From contig NZ_JYKY01000014.1 of NCBI RefSeq assembly GCF_001042985.1, forward strand, positions 53,184 to 117,183: DNA of 64,000 bases. Reading direction: 5' to 3'. The notes below the pieces were generated by a model that was given only the letters and a program-made list of their open reading frames with translations, had not been told where the DNA came from and searched no databases. Source of the stretch: Pseudomonas lundensis (GTDB taxonomy: Bacteria > Pseudomonadota > Gammaproteobacteria > Pseudomonadales > Pseudomonadaceae). Within the stretch, counting starts at the first letter, position 1, and each line of letters begins with the position of its first letter. The position numbers and the translations under genes are program-made. Positions 7,625-17,747 of this stretch are shown here, piece by piece.

Positions 7625-8904
7625 GGCGCGACTCCCTTGCGTGGTGTGACCCCGACACGGCTGATGCGAATCAGGCCCCGTGGCCGCCAGATCATCATCA
7701 AGACCATCAGCACGCCGAACAGCAGCACGCGGTATTCGGCAAAGCTGCGCAACAGCTCGGGCGCGACCGTCAGTACAAACGCGGCAATCACCACGCCGAC
7801 AGTCGACCCCATGCCCCCGAGTACCACAATCGCGAGGATCAGCGCCGATTCAAAGAAGGTGAACGACGACGGGTTTACAAAACCCTGATAACTGGCAAAG
7901 AACACACCCGCCAGGCCCGCCGTGGACGCCCCCAGGGTGAACGCCGACAGTTTGACCAAGACGTGATTGAGCCCCATGGCGCGACAGGCAATTTCATCTT
8001 CGCGCAGGGCTTCCCACGCGCGGCCGATGGGCATGCGGGTCAAGCGATGCTTGATGTACAGCACCAACAGCACGACCAGAAACAGCACGATGTAAATGAA
8101 CAGGAACTTGATGTTGGGGTTGTAGGCCAGCCCGAAAAACTCGTGAAACGGCACCCCGCCGTCTTTGGCTCGGCGCCCGAATTCAAGGCCCAGAAAGGTT
8201 GGCGATGGCACCGGCATGCCATTAGGCCCGCCCGTGAAAGACAACCAGTTGTTGAGCACCAGACGAATGATTTCGCCAAACCCCAGCGTCACGATGGCCA
8301 GGTAATCGCCGTGCATTCGCAACACCGGGAACCCGAGAATGCACCCGGCCATGGCTGCCGCAATCGCCGCCAATGGCAGCACCGACCAGAACCCCAGCCC
8401 CAGATACTGATAGCCAAGGGCCAGACCGTATGCGCCGATGGCGTAGAACGCCACATAGCCAAGATCGAGCAACCCCGCCAGCCCCACGACGATGTTCAGC
8501 CCAAGGCCGAGCAACACATAGATCAGGCCCAGAATCACCACGGTCAGCAGGTACTTGTTGGCAAAGAAGGGAAACACAATCGCAATGACGATCAGCAGTG
8601 GCACGATCCAGCGCAGCCGCGTCTTGTAGTCCGGCGGCAACACGTGCACGCCCGAGCCCGTGGATTCAAAACCCTGGAGCACTTTGAGACCACGGGGTGT
8701 TTGCAAAAACAGGCTCAGGGCAAAGCGCCCGACCATCACGATCGCCACCAGCCAGCCGACCCGGGCGGGTTGCAAATTGAAGCTATAGCCGTCGAGCACC
8801 ACCCCCACAATCGGGCCGAACACAATCAGTGAGATCAACCCGGCCAGGATCGAATCCACGACACTTTTTTTCACATCAATCGGTTTATTAATGGCTGCAG
8901 ACAT
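7621..8904 (-). CDS. livM: branched-chain amino acid ABC transporter permease LivM
   Basis: A 427-residue polytopic membrane protein. It has an N-terminal extension of about 100 residues with extra hydrophobic segments (common in Pseudomonas LivM/BraE), then the LivM permease core containing GLNIVVGLAGLLDLGYVAFYAIGAY. The cytoplasmic EAA-like loop IGRAWEALREDEIACRAMG contacts the ATPases. It pairs with LivH to form the inner-membrane channel. Two bases separate it from livH. Confidence 0.93.
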   Translation of the reverse strand: MSAAINKPIDVKKSVVDSILAGLISLIVFGPIVGVVLDGYSFNLQPARVGWLVAIVMVGRFALSLFLQTPRGLKVLQGFESTGSGVHVLPPDYKTRLRWIVPLLIVIAIVFPFFANKYLLTVVILGLIYVLLGLGLNIVVGLAGLLDLGYVAFYAIGAYGLALGYQYLGLGFWSVLPLAAIAAAMAGCILGFPVLRMHGDYLAIVTLGFGEIIRLVLNNWLSFTGGPNGMPVPSPTFLGLEFGRRAKDGGVPFHEFFGLAYNPNIKFLFIYIVLFLVVLLVLYIKHRLTRMPIGRAWEALREDEIACRAMGLNHVLVKLSAFTLGASTAGLAGVFFASYQGFVNPSSFTFFESALILAIVVLGGMGSTVGVVIAAFVLTVAPELLRSFAEYRVLLFGVLMVLMMIWRPRGLIRISRVGVTPRKGVAP

Positions 8905-8906
8905 AC

Positions 8907-9821
<915 letters not shown>

Positions 9822-9944
9822 AACGCAATCTCACGCACTGGAGCCAATCCGCAGACACACGCCCCCCACACCGTCCGAAGACAGTTTGAATGACTGGATT
9901 TACGTGGCTCCTGGAAAAGAAGACAGGTGATGCAAAGCCTCACC

Positions 9945-9976
9945 CGCCCGACCGCCACTCAGGCAACGGTCGGGCG
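9945..9976 (-). terminator. intercistronic hairpin between livK and livH
   Basis: CGCCCGACCG and CGGTCGGGCG form a perfect 10-bp stem with a 12-base loop, 11 bases after the livK stop and 120 bases before livH. There is no T-tract, so it is more likely an attenuating or 3'-end-protecting hairpin than a full terminator. It would favour a higher yield of binding protein than of permease. Confidence 0.55.
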
Positions 9977-9987
9977 AGGGATTCAAC

Positions 9988-11124
9988 TCACTTCTGTTTT
10001 TCCAGCTGGTGATATTTGCCGTCTTTGTCCCACTGGTACATCACGTAGTCAGAGACTTTGAGGTCGCCCTTGCTGTCCCAGGCCTTTTCACCCATGACGG
10101 TTTTTACCGGGTTGGCCTTGAGCCATTTGGCCGCGTCTTCGCCTTTGTTGGATTTGGCGCCGTTGAATGCATCTGCCAGGGCCTGGATCGAGGCATAGGC
10201 GTACAGGGTGTAGCCTTCAGGCTCGGTGCCGCCTTTGCGGAATTGCTCTACCACGGCCTTGCTGTCAGGCAACAGGCGCGGGTCGGCGCCGAAGGTCATG
10301 AACACGCCATCAACGTATTGCGGACCACCGGCGGTGGTGACCAATTCATCGGTGACCACGCCATCGTCAGACATGAACTTCACGTCTTTAAGACCGTTCT
10401 CACGCATCTGACGCACAAGCGGGCCCGCTTCCGGGTGCAGACCGCCGAAGTACACGACGTCCGCGCCCGCGGCACGGATCTTGGTCACCACGGCGCTGAA
10501 GTCTTTTTCACCCCGGGTCAGGCCTTCATACAACACGGGTGTCACACCGCGTTTTTCAAGCTGGGCCTTGGTCGCGTCGGCCAGGCCTTGGCCGTAGGTG
10601 TCCTTGTCATGCAGGACCACCACTTTTTTACCCTTGAGCACATCGACGATGTAGTCGGCCGCTACGATGCCTTGCTGGTCATCCCGACCGCACATGCGGA
10701 ACATGGCGCTCAGGCCGCGTTCGGTCACCTGCGGGTTGGTGGAACCCGGCGTGATCGCGATGACACCCGCCTCGTCATACACCTCGGACGCCGGAATCGT
10801 GGACGAAGAACAGAAGTGCCCCACCACTGCCGCTACCTTGTCCTGATCGACCAGACGGTTGGCCACCGCAACCGCTTGCTTGGGCTCGCAGGCATCGTCG
10901 CCTTTGACCAGCACGATTTTTTCGCCGTTGACGCCACCCGATGCGTTGATTGCATCCGCTGCCGCTTGTGCCCCCTTCATGTACTGCTCACCAAATGCCG
11001 CGTTGGCGCCAGTCATTGGACCGGCAACCCCGATTTTTACATCCGCCAGAACAAACGAAGACATGCCCATCGCAGCCGAAACGGCGAGGGCCAGAAAACC
11101 TTTCTTGTAGAACGTCTGCGACAT
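9988..11124 (-). CDS. livK: branched-chain amino acid-binding periplasmic protein LivK
   Basis: A 378-residue type I periplasmic binding protein (Leu/Ile/Val-binding). The start is ATG 11124 (MSQTFYKKGFLALAVSAAM) with AGGAG upstream; an upstream reading to 11169 has no ribosome site. The signal peptide ends near SSFVLA, before DVKIGVAGPMTG. Family features include the single disulphide-type pair (GDDACEP and GHFCSSST) and GLHPEAGPLVRQMRENG. It corresponds to BraC. It is the first gene of the operon and is served by the sigma-54 promoter at 11181-11196. Confidence 0.93.
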   Translation of the reverse strand: MSQTFYKKGFLALAVSAAMGMSSFVLADVKIGVAGPMTGANAAFGEQYMKGAQAAADAINASGGVNGEKIVLVKGDDACEPKQAVAVANRLVDQDKVAAVVGHFCSSSTIPASEVYDEAGVIAITPGSTNPQVTERGLSAMFRMCGRDDQQGIVAADYIVDVLKGKKVVVLHDKDTYGQGLADATKAQLEKRGVTPVLYEGLTRGEKDFSAVVTKIRAAGADVVYFGGLHPEAGPLVRQMRENGLKDVKFMSDDGVVTDELVTTAGGPQYVDGVFMTFGADPRLLPDSKAVVEQFRKGGTEPEGYTLYAYASIQALADAFNGAKSNKGEDAAKWLKANPVKTVMGEKAWDSKGDLKVSDYVMYQWDKDGKYHQLEKQK

Positions 11125-11467
11125 GAGGTGGTGCTCCTGAGGTTTTTTTAGTTGGCACTTCGACTTCACTTAAAGCGCTGAGCAAGGCGCGTGCCATTGG
11201 TTTTTTATTCTTGAAAAAGCCGCTGTCTTATTGTTCTGTCGACTGTTTCGAGCCCATTTTTATTGGGCGTGCAACCGTCTAAACCGAGGAAGGTGTAACT
11301 GTTTGTTTTCAGCAGGCGCCACCTTGAGTCTTCAACCTTGCAACCGGGTTGCCCTGCAGCGCCCAATCGACCTGTAACCCGCGACGTCACCGAACTGCAC
11401 ACTCGCGGTGCATCGCTGCTACAGGGCGCACCATTAGAGGCTAGCCGTTACACACATAAACGGCGGA
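11125..11467. other. 343-bp leader/regulatory region upstream of livK
   Basis: No gene is seen. It holds the sigma-54 promoter of the liv operon (11181-11196) and, about 210 bp further upstream, a candidate NtrC-like dyad GCACACTCGCGGTGC (11397-11411). The remainder, up to the amaA stop, shows nothing recognisable. Confidence 0.6.
11181..11196 (-). promoter_or_regulatory. sigma-54 (-24/-12) promoter of livKHMGF
   Basis: On the minus strand the sequence reads TGGCACGCGCCTTGCT. This matches the TGGCACG-N4-TTGCW consensus exactly, with a 10-base GG-to-GC spacing. The predicted transcription start is about 11170, roughly 45 bases before the livK ATG. It implies control by RpoN and an enhancer-binding protein, plausibly NtrC. 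Confidence 0.75.
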
Positions 11468-12751
11468 CTAAATCACGATCCGTAAACATTGCCCGGCGTG
11501 GTACAGGGAAAAACCTGCCTCGTATAAACAACTGCGCAAACCGGTGCCATAGAGGGGCTGCATGGACGAAAACGGAATGGGCAGCGCCGTGGCGTCGCCG
11601 TGACACAAATAGTCGGCAAACGCCTTGCCCACCACGCTGCCCGTGGTGACCCCGCGTCCGTTGTAACCGGTGACTGCCACAAGACCGGGCGCCGGTTCAA
11701 ATAAACGCATCAAGTGATCGGGGGTGAACGCAATACATCCCGTCCAGGTGCATTCCCACTCCACGCCTTTCAAATACGGGAAGTAGTGCTGCTGCACACG
11801 GTCGGCCCACGCTTTGAGGAACCAGCCGGGCTTCTGATTGCCATTGCCGAGGCTGCCCAGCAATAAACGGCCATCGGCATCCCGCCGAATACTGCTGAGT
11901 ACCTGGCGTGTATCCCACGAGCCTTGCCCACCGGGCAGGATGCGCTGCGCGGTTTCGTCTGTCAGAGGCTTGGAGGCAACCTGGTAGTAATACCCTGGGA
12001 AAAAGTTACGTCGCAGGTCAGTCCATTCACCCTCAGTGTAGGCATTCGAGGCCAGAACCACCTGTTCGGCATTCACGGCGCCGCGCTCGGTTTGCACGGA
12101 CCAGCGTTGCCCCTGGCGCTCCAGCCCGGTGACCGGGGAATGATCGAACAGCCGCCCGCCCAGATCACCCGCGGCCTTGGCCAGCCCCGAGGTGTAGGCC
12201 ATGGGGTTGAGTGTGCCCGCGCGGCGATCCAGCAAGGCCGCGGCGATTTTCGAGGTGCCGGTGGCCGCTTCGCACGCCGCGCCGGTGAGCAGTTGCACGG
12301 GAGCACCGCGCAGTCGCCATTGCTGCTCGCGGCTGCGCAGATCGGCTTCACCCTTGGCGTTGTGGGCCATGTGCAAGGTGCCTTCGCGGCGCAACTGGCA
12401 ATCAATGCGGTATTTGTCGACGAGGTCGAACACCAGCGCTGGCGCAGCCCCAAGCATGCGATTGAGCTGACTGCCCACGGCTTTGCCAAATCCGGCTTCG
12501 ATTTCGTCGGGCGGGATCCACAGCCCCGCGTTGACCAGCCCCACATTGCGCCCCGAACCACCATGCCCGGTGCGATGCGCCTCCAGCACACACACGCTTT
12601 TGCCCTGTTCGAGCAAATGAATGGCGGCTGACAACCCCGTAATACCTGCACCGATCACGCAAACGTCAACGCTCAATTCGCCCTTGAAGGCAGGCGCTTG
12701 AGGACGTTGCGGCGTGAGGCTTTCCCACAGACATTCTTCGCGTAAAGGCAT
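11468..12751 (-). CDS. amaA: L-pipecolate oxidase AmaA (FAD-dependent)
   Basis: A 427-residue DAO-type flavoprotein that oxidises L-pipecolate to delta-1-piperideine-6-carboxylate (the cyclic form of alpha-aminoadipate semialdehyde) in lysine breakdown. The start is ATG 12751 (MPLREECLWESLTPQRP), with GGAG 7 bases upstream. The N-terminal FAD-binding fold is VCVIGAGITGLSAAIHL. RTGHGGSGRNVGLVNAG and the C-terminal FEPAPGLVAVTGYNGRG match P. putida AmaA closely. It lies downstream of amaB in the same orientation, separated by a palindromic repeat, as in P. putida PP_5257-5258. Confidence 0.88.
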   Translation of the reverse strand: MPLREECLWESLTPQRPQAPAFKGELSVDVCVIGAGITGLSAAIHLLEQGKSVCVLEAHRTGHGGSGRNVGLVNAGLWIPPDEIEAGFGKAVGSQLNRMLGAAPALVFDLVDKYRIDCQLRREGTLHMAHNAKGEADLRSREQQWRLRGAPVQLLTGAACEAATGTSKIAAALLDRRAGTLNPMAYTSGLAKAAGDLGGRLFDHSPVTGLERQGQRWSVQTERGAVNAEQVVLASNAYTEGEWTDLRRNFFPGYYYQVASKPLTDETAQRILPGGQGSWDTRQVLSSIRRDADGRLLLGSLGNGNQKPGWFLKAWADRVQQHYFPYLKGVEWECTWTGCIAFTPDHLMRLFEPAPGLVAVTGYNGRGVTTGSVVGKAFADYLCHGDATALPIPFSSMQPLYGTGLRSCLYEAGFSLYHAGQCLRIVI

Positions 12752-12783
12752 TGCCAAGCTCCACACCTGAAACTTAACCAGAA

Positions 12784-12830
12784 GCCCTCACCCCGGCCCT
12801 CTCCCGAAGGAAGAGGGTTGGGGTGAGGGC
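12784..12830. repeat. intergenic palindrome of the CCCTCACCCC...GGGGTGAGGG family
   Basis: A 47-base near-perfect inverted repeat between amaB and amaA. The 19-base arms pair except for two adjacent G-T positions, around a GAAGG-type loop. The same motif family recurs in degenerate form at 17591-17630 and as a compact hairpin at 43218-43243. It is a dispersed Pseudomonas intergenic element that could reduce amaB-to-amaA read-through. Confidence 0.65.
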
Positions 12831-12842
12831 AAGCGTCCTACC

Positions 12843-14333
12843 TCAATCAAACGTAATACCCTGCGCCAGCGGCAGTTCTTGCGAGTAGTTGACGGTATTG
12901 GTCTGACGCCGCATGTAGCCGCGCCAGGCATCCGAACCCGACTCACGCCCGCCGCCGGTTTCTTTTTCGCCACCAAAGGCGCCACCAATCTCGGCACCGC
13001 TGGGCCCGATGTTGACGTTGGCAATCCCGCAATCACTGCCGGTGGCCGACATAAAGCGCTCCGCCTCGCGCACATCGGTGGTGAAAATGCACGACGACAA
13101 GCCTTGCGGCACCGCGTTGTTCAGGCGCAGGGCTTCGTCAAACTCGCTGTAGCCAACCACGTACAAGATCGGCGCAAAGGTTTCGTTGCACATCACCTCA
13201 CTCTGCTCGGGCATTTCAACAATGGCCGGGCTGACGTAGTACGCATGTGGGTACTGGTCGGCCAGTTGGCGTTGTCCGCCGAAGACTTGCCCGCCTTCGC
13301 TCAAGGCCTGTTCGAGCGCATCCTGCATGTTGTCAAAACTGTGTTTGTCGATCAGTGGGCCAACCAGATTGCCTTCCAGCGGATGGCCGATGCGCACGTT
13401 GGCGTACGCGGTCTTGAGGCGGGTGAGGATTTCTTCTTTGACCGATTCGTGCGCAATCAGGCGGCGCAAGCTGGTGCAACGCTGCCCGGCCGTGCCCACG
13501 GCACTGAACAGGATGGCGCGCACGGCCATGTCCAGATCGGCGCTCGGGCCGAGGATCATGGCGTTATTGCCACCCAGTTCGAGGATGCTGCGGGCAAAGC
13601 GCGCGGCAATTTTGGGCGCCACTTCACGGCCCATACGGGTGCTGCCGGTGGCACTGATCAACGCCACACGCGGGTCGTCGACCAACGCTTCGCCTGCCTC
13701 GCGGCCACCGATAATCACTTGGCTTAAATGCTCAGGGGCGTCGCTGAAGGTGCTCAGTACCCGGTCAAACAGCGCCTGACACGCCAGGGCGGTGAGCGGG
13801 GTTTTCTCGGACGGTTTCCAGATCACTGCGTTGCCGCACACCAGCGCCAGCGTGGTGTTCCACGCCCACACTGCCACCGGGAAGTTGAACGCGCTGATGA
13901 CACCGACCACGCCCAGCGGGTGCCAGGTTTCGCGCATGTGGTGACCGGGGCGTTCCGAGGCAATGGTCAGGCCATACAGCTGACGCGACAGGCCGACCGC
14001 GAAGTCGCAAATGTCGATCATTTCTTGCACTTCACCCAAGCCTTCCTGGGTGATTTTGCCGGCTTCCCAGGACACCAGCTCGCCAAGATCGGTCTTGTAT
14101 TGGCGCAGCAGGTCACCGAATTGCCGCACCAGCTCACCGCGACGTGGCGCCGGCACAGTGCGCCAGGCTTCAAATGCGTGCTCGGCACGGGTCACGTGCT
14201 GCTCGGTTTGCGCCGCACCTTCCCAGTGCACGGCGCCAATCTGGCTGCCATCAATCGGTGTGTGAACGGGCTGTTTACCCTGTTGGTACAGCGCAGGGTC
14301 AACCCCTAAACGATCCAGCAATGCAGCGACCAT
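12843..14333 (-). CDS. amaB: L-aminoadipate-semialdehyde dehydrogenase AmaB
   Basis: A 496-residue aldehyde dehydrogenase of the ALDH7/antiquitin type. It oxidises alpha-aminoadipate semialdehyde to L-2-aminoadipate with NAD(P)+, the step after AmaA. Visible features are the cofactor region VVGVISAFNFPVAVWAWNT, the catalytic Glu in LELGGNNA, and the catalytic Cys in GTAGQRCTSLRRL. The ALDH7 C-terminal segment GGAFGGEKETGGGRESGSDAW is also present. The start ATG has GGAG 7 bases upstream. It is divergent from the LysR regulator at 14498. Confidence 0.9.
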   Translation of the reverse strand: MVAALLDRLGVDPALYQQGKQPVHTPIDGSQIGAVHWEGAAQTEQHVTRAEHAFEAWRTVPAPRRGELVRQFGDLLRQYKTDLGELVSWEAGKITQEGLGEVQEMIDICDFAVGLSRQLYGLTIASERPGHHMRETWHPLGVVGVISAFNFPVAVWAWNTTLALVCGNAVIWKPSEKTPLTALACQALFDRVLSTFSDAPEHLSQVIIGGREAGEALVDDPRVALISATGSTRMGREVAPKIAARFARSILELGGNNAMILGPSADLDMAVRAILFSAVGTAGQRCTSLRRLIAHESVKEEILTRLKTAYANVRIGHPLEGNLVGPLIDKHSFDNMQDALEQALSEGGQVFGGQRQLADQYPHAYYVSPAIVEMPEQSEVMCNETFAPILYVVGYSEFDEALRLNNAVPQGLSSCIFTTDVREAERFMSATGSDCGIANVNIGPSGAEIGGAFGGEKETGGGRESGSDAWRGYMRRQTNTVNYSQELPLAQGITFD

Positions 14334-14402
14334 GCAGGCACTCCTTCAACATGAAAACGTTCGCCGCCGGTTGCGGCTCAGGTCTTTAGTTGTAGCTGGC
14401 AC

Positions 14403-14435
14403 ATCTCGCGCCAACAAACGACCTTTAAGCGAGAT
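14403..14435. promoter_or_regulatory. candidate LysR-type operator in the amaB/lysR divergent region
   Basis: Inverted arms ATCTCGC (14403-14409) and GCGAGAT (14429-14435) lie centrally in the 164-bp divergent spacer. Placement suits a LysR-family operator serving both genes. The evidence is only the dyad and its position. Confidence 0.3.
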
Positions 14436-14497
14436 ATCATTCCGAAAATTCATGCAGCGCTGGTAACGTCAGCGAACAACAAAAAGCAGAGGCTGCC

Positions 14498-15403
14498 ATG
14501 CTCAATAAACGCTACCTGCCCTCGATCACTGCCTTGCAGTGTTTTGAAGCGGTGACTCGCCACCTGAGCTTCACCCGTGCGGCTGAAGAGCTGAACCTGA
14601 CTCAAAGCGCCGTCAGTAAACAGGTCGCGCAACTGGAAGAGTTGCTACAGCACTTGCTGTTTCGCCGGGTGCGGCGCCGTCTACAGCTGACGCCAGCCGG
14701 GGATTTGTACCTTGTAGAAGTCCGAAAAATCCTGACCCAAGTGGAAATGTCCACGCACACGCTGCGTTCCTACGGCGGGGAAACAGAGGTCCTGCGTGTA
14801 TCTACACCCTCGACCTTCGGCGCTCGCTGGCTTGTCCCACGCCTTAAAGGCTGGCGTCTGCGACATCCACAGATTCATCTGGATGTATGCAATGAGCAGG
14901 AAGCCGATGAGTTGCTGCAAGGGCGCAGTGACCTGGCGTTCTACTTCGGCCAAGGCGCCCGCCCCGGCACCGAATCCCTGAAGCTGTTCGGCGAATCGCT
15001 GGTGGCGGTGTGCGCGCCATCGAGCCTGCCCGCTACCGCGTTCGTCGACGCGACGCAGTTGACCGATCTGGTCCTGTTGCAAAACGCTTCGCGCCCGCAA
15101 GCGTGGCATGAATGGTTCGAAAGCCAGGGCCTGCACACGGATCACAGTTATCACGGCCCGCGTTTTGACACGTTCTATATGTGCATCCGGGCGGCTCAAG
15201 TGGGCTGCGGGGTTGCACTGCTGCCGCGCTTTCTGGTCGAAGAAGAATTGGCTGACGGCACACTGGTCATTGCCTGGCCATACGCGTTACCCAGTCACGA
15301 TGCGTATTACCTCGCCTACCCGGAACACGCGGCCGCAGTTCCCAAGGTCAAGGCGTTTGTGAGCTGGATGATGGAGCAAATTAAAGAAGAACACCCGTTG
15401 TAG
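14498..15403 (+). CDS. LysR-family regulator, divergent from amaB
   Basis: A 301-residue GcvA-type LysR regulator. The winged helix is at residues 7-65 (LQCFEAVTRHLSFTRAAEELNLTQ read in two parts), followed by VSKQVAQLEE and a periplasmic-binding-like effector domain. It starts at ATG 14498 with AGAGG upstream. It corresponds in position to the LysR gene next to amaAB in P. putida (PP_5259) and probably controls lysine/pipecolate catabolism. Nothing in the sequence identifies the inducer. Confidence 0.82.
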   Translation: MLNKRYLPSITALQCFEAVTRHLSFTRAAEELNLTQSAVSKQVAQLEELLQHLLFRRVRRRLQLTPAGDLYLVEVRKILTQVEMSTHTLRSYGGETEVLRVSTPSTFGARWLVPRLKGWRLRHPQIHLDVCNEQEADELLQGRSDLAFYFGQGARPGTESLKLFGESLVAVCAPSSLPATAFVDATQLTDLVLLQNASRPQAWHEWFESQGLHTDHSYHGPRFDTFYMCIRAAQVGCGVALLPRFLVEEELADGTLVIAWPYALPSHDAYYLAYPEHAAAVPKVKAFVSWMMEQIKEEHPL

Positions 15404-15521
15404 CCGTTCTCAAAGCAAAAACCACTGGCACAACCGCACGCGGATATGCGCCACTAGCGTCATTCATTGAAAGCGCTGAAAGCCGTGGCAATCAGGCACG
15501 GCCAGCAGGGAGATTCGCGTT

Positions 15522-16736
15522 ATGAGCGAGAGTGTGTTTGCCGATCGCATCGTGCAGAACTTGCTCGACACCGACTTCTACAAATTGACCATGATGCAGG
15601 CGGTGCTGCACAACTATCCCAACGTGGAAGTTGAATGGGAGTTTCGTTGCCGTAATCACGAAGATTTACGCCCGTATTTGAGCGAAATCCGGCATCAGAT
15701 CGAGCGTTTGGCCGACGTCAACATGAGTCAGGACCAACTCGGTTTTCTGGAGCGGATTACGTTTATGAAGCCCGATTTCATACGCTTCCTGGGCCTGTTT
15801 CGGTTCAACCTGCGCTATGTCCATACCGGGATCGAAAACGGCGAGCTTTTCATTCGCCTGCGCGGCCCGTGGCTGCATGTGATTCTGTTTGAGGTGCCGT
15901 TGCTGGCGATTGTCAGTGAAGTGCGCAACCGATCGCGGTATGCCAACACGGTGCTGTCCCAGGCCCGCGAGCAGTTGTACCGCAAGTTTGACTGGTTGCA
16001 GGCCAATGCCAGCGCCGATGAACTGGCAGGGTTGCAGGTGGCCGATTTCGGAACACGTCGTCGGTTTTCGTACCGGGTACAAGAGGAAGTGGTCAACGTG
16101 CTCAAGCACGACTTCCCCGGCAAATTCGTGGGCACCAGTAACGTCAACCTGTCCCGCGAGCTGGACATGAAGCCATTGGGCACCATGGCCCACGAATGGA
16201 TCATGGCGCATCAGCAACTCGGCCCGCGCCTGATCGACAGCCAAAGCGCCGCGCTGGACTGCTGGGTGCGCGAATACCGTGGCCTGCTGGGGATTGCGCT
16301 CACCGATTGCATCACCACCGATGCGTTCCTGAAGGATTTCGACCTGTACTTCGCCAAGCTGTTTGACGGTTTGCGCCACGATTCGGGCGACCCTGTGGTG
16401 TGGGCTGAAAAGTGCATCGCGCATTACCACCAGTTGGGCATTGACCCAATGAGCAAGACGCTGGTGTTCTCCGACAGCCTGACCCTGCCCCGTTCGCTGG
16501 ACATCTTTCGCGCGTTGCGTGGCCGCATCAACGTCAGCTTCGGCATCGGGACCAACCTGACCTGCGACATCCCGGGGGTTGAGCCCATGAGCATCGTGCT
16601 TAAAATGACCGGCTGCAACGGCTCCCCCGTGGCGAAAATTTCAGATGAACCGGGCAAGACGCACTGTTCCGATCCTAATTTCGCCGCCTATTTGCGCCAC
16701 GTTTTCCAAGTTCCTGAACATTCTCCCAAGGAGTGA
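15522..16736 (+). CDS. pncB: nicotinate phosphoribosyltransferase PncB
   Basis: A 404-residue NAD-salvage enzyme that makes nicotinate mononucleotide from nicotinate and PRPP. PncB features visible are [20 protein letters not shown] at the N-terminus, the phosphohistidine region [26 protein letters not shown], and [14 protein letters not shown] for PRPP binding. It starts at ATG 15522 with GGGAG upstream. nadE follows after only 3 bases, forming a two-gene NAD operon as in other Pseudomonas. Confidence 0.95.
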   Translation: MSESVFADRIVQNLLDTDFYKLTMMQAVLHNYPNVEVEWEFRCRNHEDLRPYLSEIRHQIERLADVNMSQDQLGFLERITFMKPDFIRFLGLFRFNLRYVHTGIENGELFIRLRGPWLHVILFEVPLLAIVSEVRNRSRYANTVLSQAREQLYRKFDWLQANASADELAGLQVADFGTRRRFSYRVQEEVVNVLKHDFPGKFVGTSNVNLSRELDMKPLGTMAHEWIMAHQQLGPRLIDSQSAALDCWVREYRGLLGIALTDCITTDAFLKDFDLYFAKLFDGLRHDSGDPVVWAEKCIAHYHQLGIDPMSKTLVFSDSLTLPRSLDIFRALRGRINVSFGIGTNLTCDIPGVEPMSIVLKMTGCNGSPVAKISDEPGKTHCSDPNFAAYLRHVFQVPEHSPKE

Positions 16737-16739
16737 ATC

Positions 16740-17567
16740 ATGCAGGCCGTACAGCGTCAGATCGCCAAAGACCTCAATGTCCAGCCACCGTTTAAAGACG
16801 ACGATGCCCTTGAAGCTGAAGTTGCGCGCCGGATTACCTTTATCCAGTGCTGCCTGAACAATGCCGGGCTCAAAACCCTGGTACTGGGCATCAGCGGAGG
16901 CGTCGATTCACTGACCGCTGGCCTGATGGCGCAACGCGCGGTCAAGCAACTGCGCGAGCAGACCGGCGATGAGCGCTACCGTTTTATCGCCGTGCGCCTG
17001 CCCTACGGTGTGCAGCACGACGAAATTGATGCCACCGCCGCCGTGGACTTCATCAACCCGGACGAGCGCCAGACCGTCAATATCGGCCCTGCCGTCAAGG
17101 CGCTGGCCGCTGAAGTTGCCTCGTTCGAAGGCAAACCCCCGGCCACGGTGGATTTTGTACTGGGCAATACCAAGGCGCGGATGCGCATGGTGGCGCAATA
17201 CACCATCGCGGGCGCAACAGGCGGGCTGGTCATCGGCACCGACCACGCGGCAGAAGCGGTGATGGGCTTCTTCACCAAGTTCGGGGATGGCTCGTGCGAC
17301 CTGGCCCCGCTCAGCGGGCTGGTCAAAAACCAGGTACGGGCCATTGCGCGCTTCTTCGGGGCCCCGGAATCGCTGGTCGAAAAAGTCCCGACGGCCGATC
17401 TCGAAGACCTGGAACCGGGCAAGCCCGACGAAGCGTCCCACGGCGTCACCTATGCCGAGATTGATGCCTTCCTGCACGGCGAGCCAGTGAGCGAGCAAGC
17501 GTTCGACATCATTTGCAAAACGTATGAAAAAACCCATCACAAACGTGAAATGCCGTTTGCGCCGTGA
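16740..17567 (+). CDS. nadE: NH3-dependent NAD+ synthetase NadE
   Basis: A 275-residue enzyme of the short, ammonia-dependent type (no glutaminase domain). It adenylates nicotinate adenine dinucleotide and amidates it to NAD+. The ATP pyrophosphatase P-loop GISGGVDS is at about residues 50-57. Also visible are the active-site stretch [20 protein letters not shown] and [21 protein letters not shown] precedes the ATG. It is translated in an operon with pncB. Confidence 0.95.
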   Translation: MQAVQRQIAKDLNVQPPFKDDDALEAEVARRITFIQCCLNNAGLKTLVLGISGGVDSLTAGLMAQRAVKQLREQTGDERYRFIAVRLPYGVQHDEIDATAAVDFINPDERQTVNIGPAVKALAAEVASFEGKPPATVDFVLGNTKARMRMVAQYTIAGATGGLVIGTDHAAEAVMGFFTKFGDGSCDLAPLSGLVKNQVRAIARFFGAPESLVEKVPTADLEDLEPGKPDEASHGVTYAEIDAFLHGEPVSEQAFDIICKTYEKTHHKREMPFAP

Positions 17568-17590
17568 GCCGTAGGACACCTGTTGAAATC

Positions 17591-17630
17591 GCCCGCCCCT
17601 CTCTCGAAAGGAGGGGAACGGGGGGTGAGA
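17591..17630. repeat. degenerate intergenic palindrome, same family as 12784-12830
   Basis: The core CCCCTC...GAGGGG flanks TCTCGAAAG, and the right half (AGGAGGGGAACGGGGGGTGA) aligns with the right arm of the repeat between amaB and amaA. The outer left arm has decayed. It lies just after nadE. Confidence 0.4.
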
Positions 17631-17747
17631 CGTGGCTGATTCCCCAGCCAGAAAAAACGGAATGAACCCCGCATTTTTTTTCGCTTGTGGCACGCCGTCC
17701 CAAGGGCTTTGATAGACGCTCGTTTTGTCGCCAGAGCCTTGTCCGCC

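Noticed and set aside
12201..12470. Overlapping + strand frames within amaA
   Set aside because: Shadow frames; the flavoprotein on the other strand explains the region completely.
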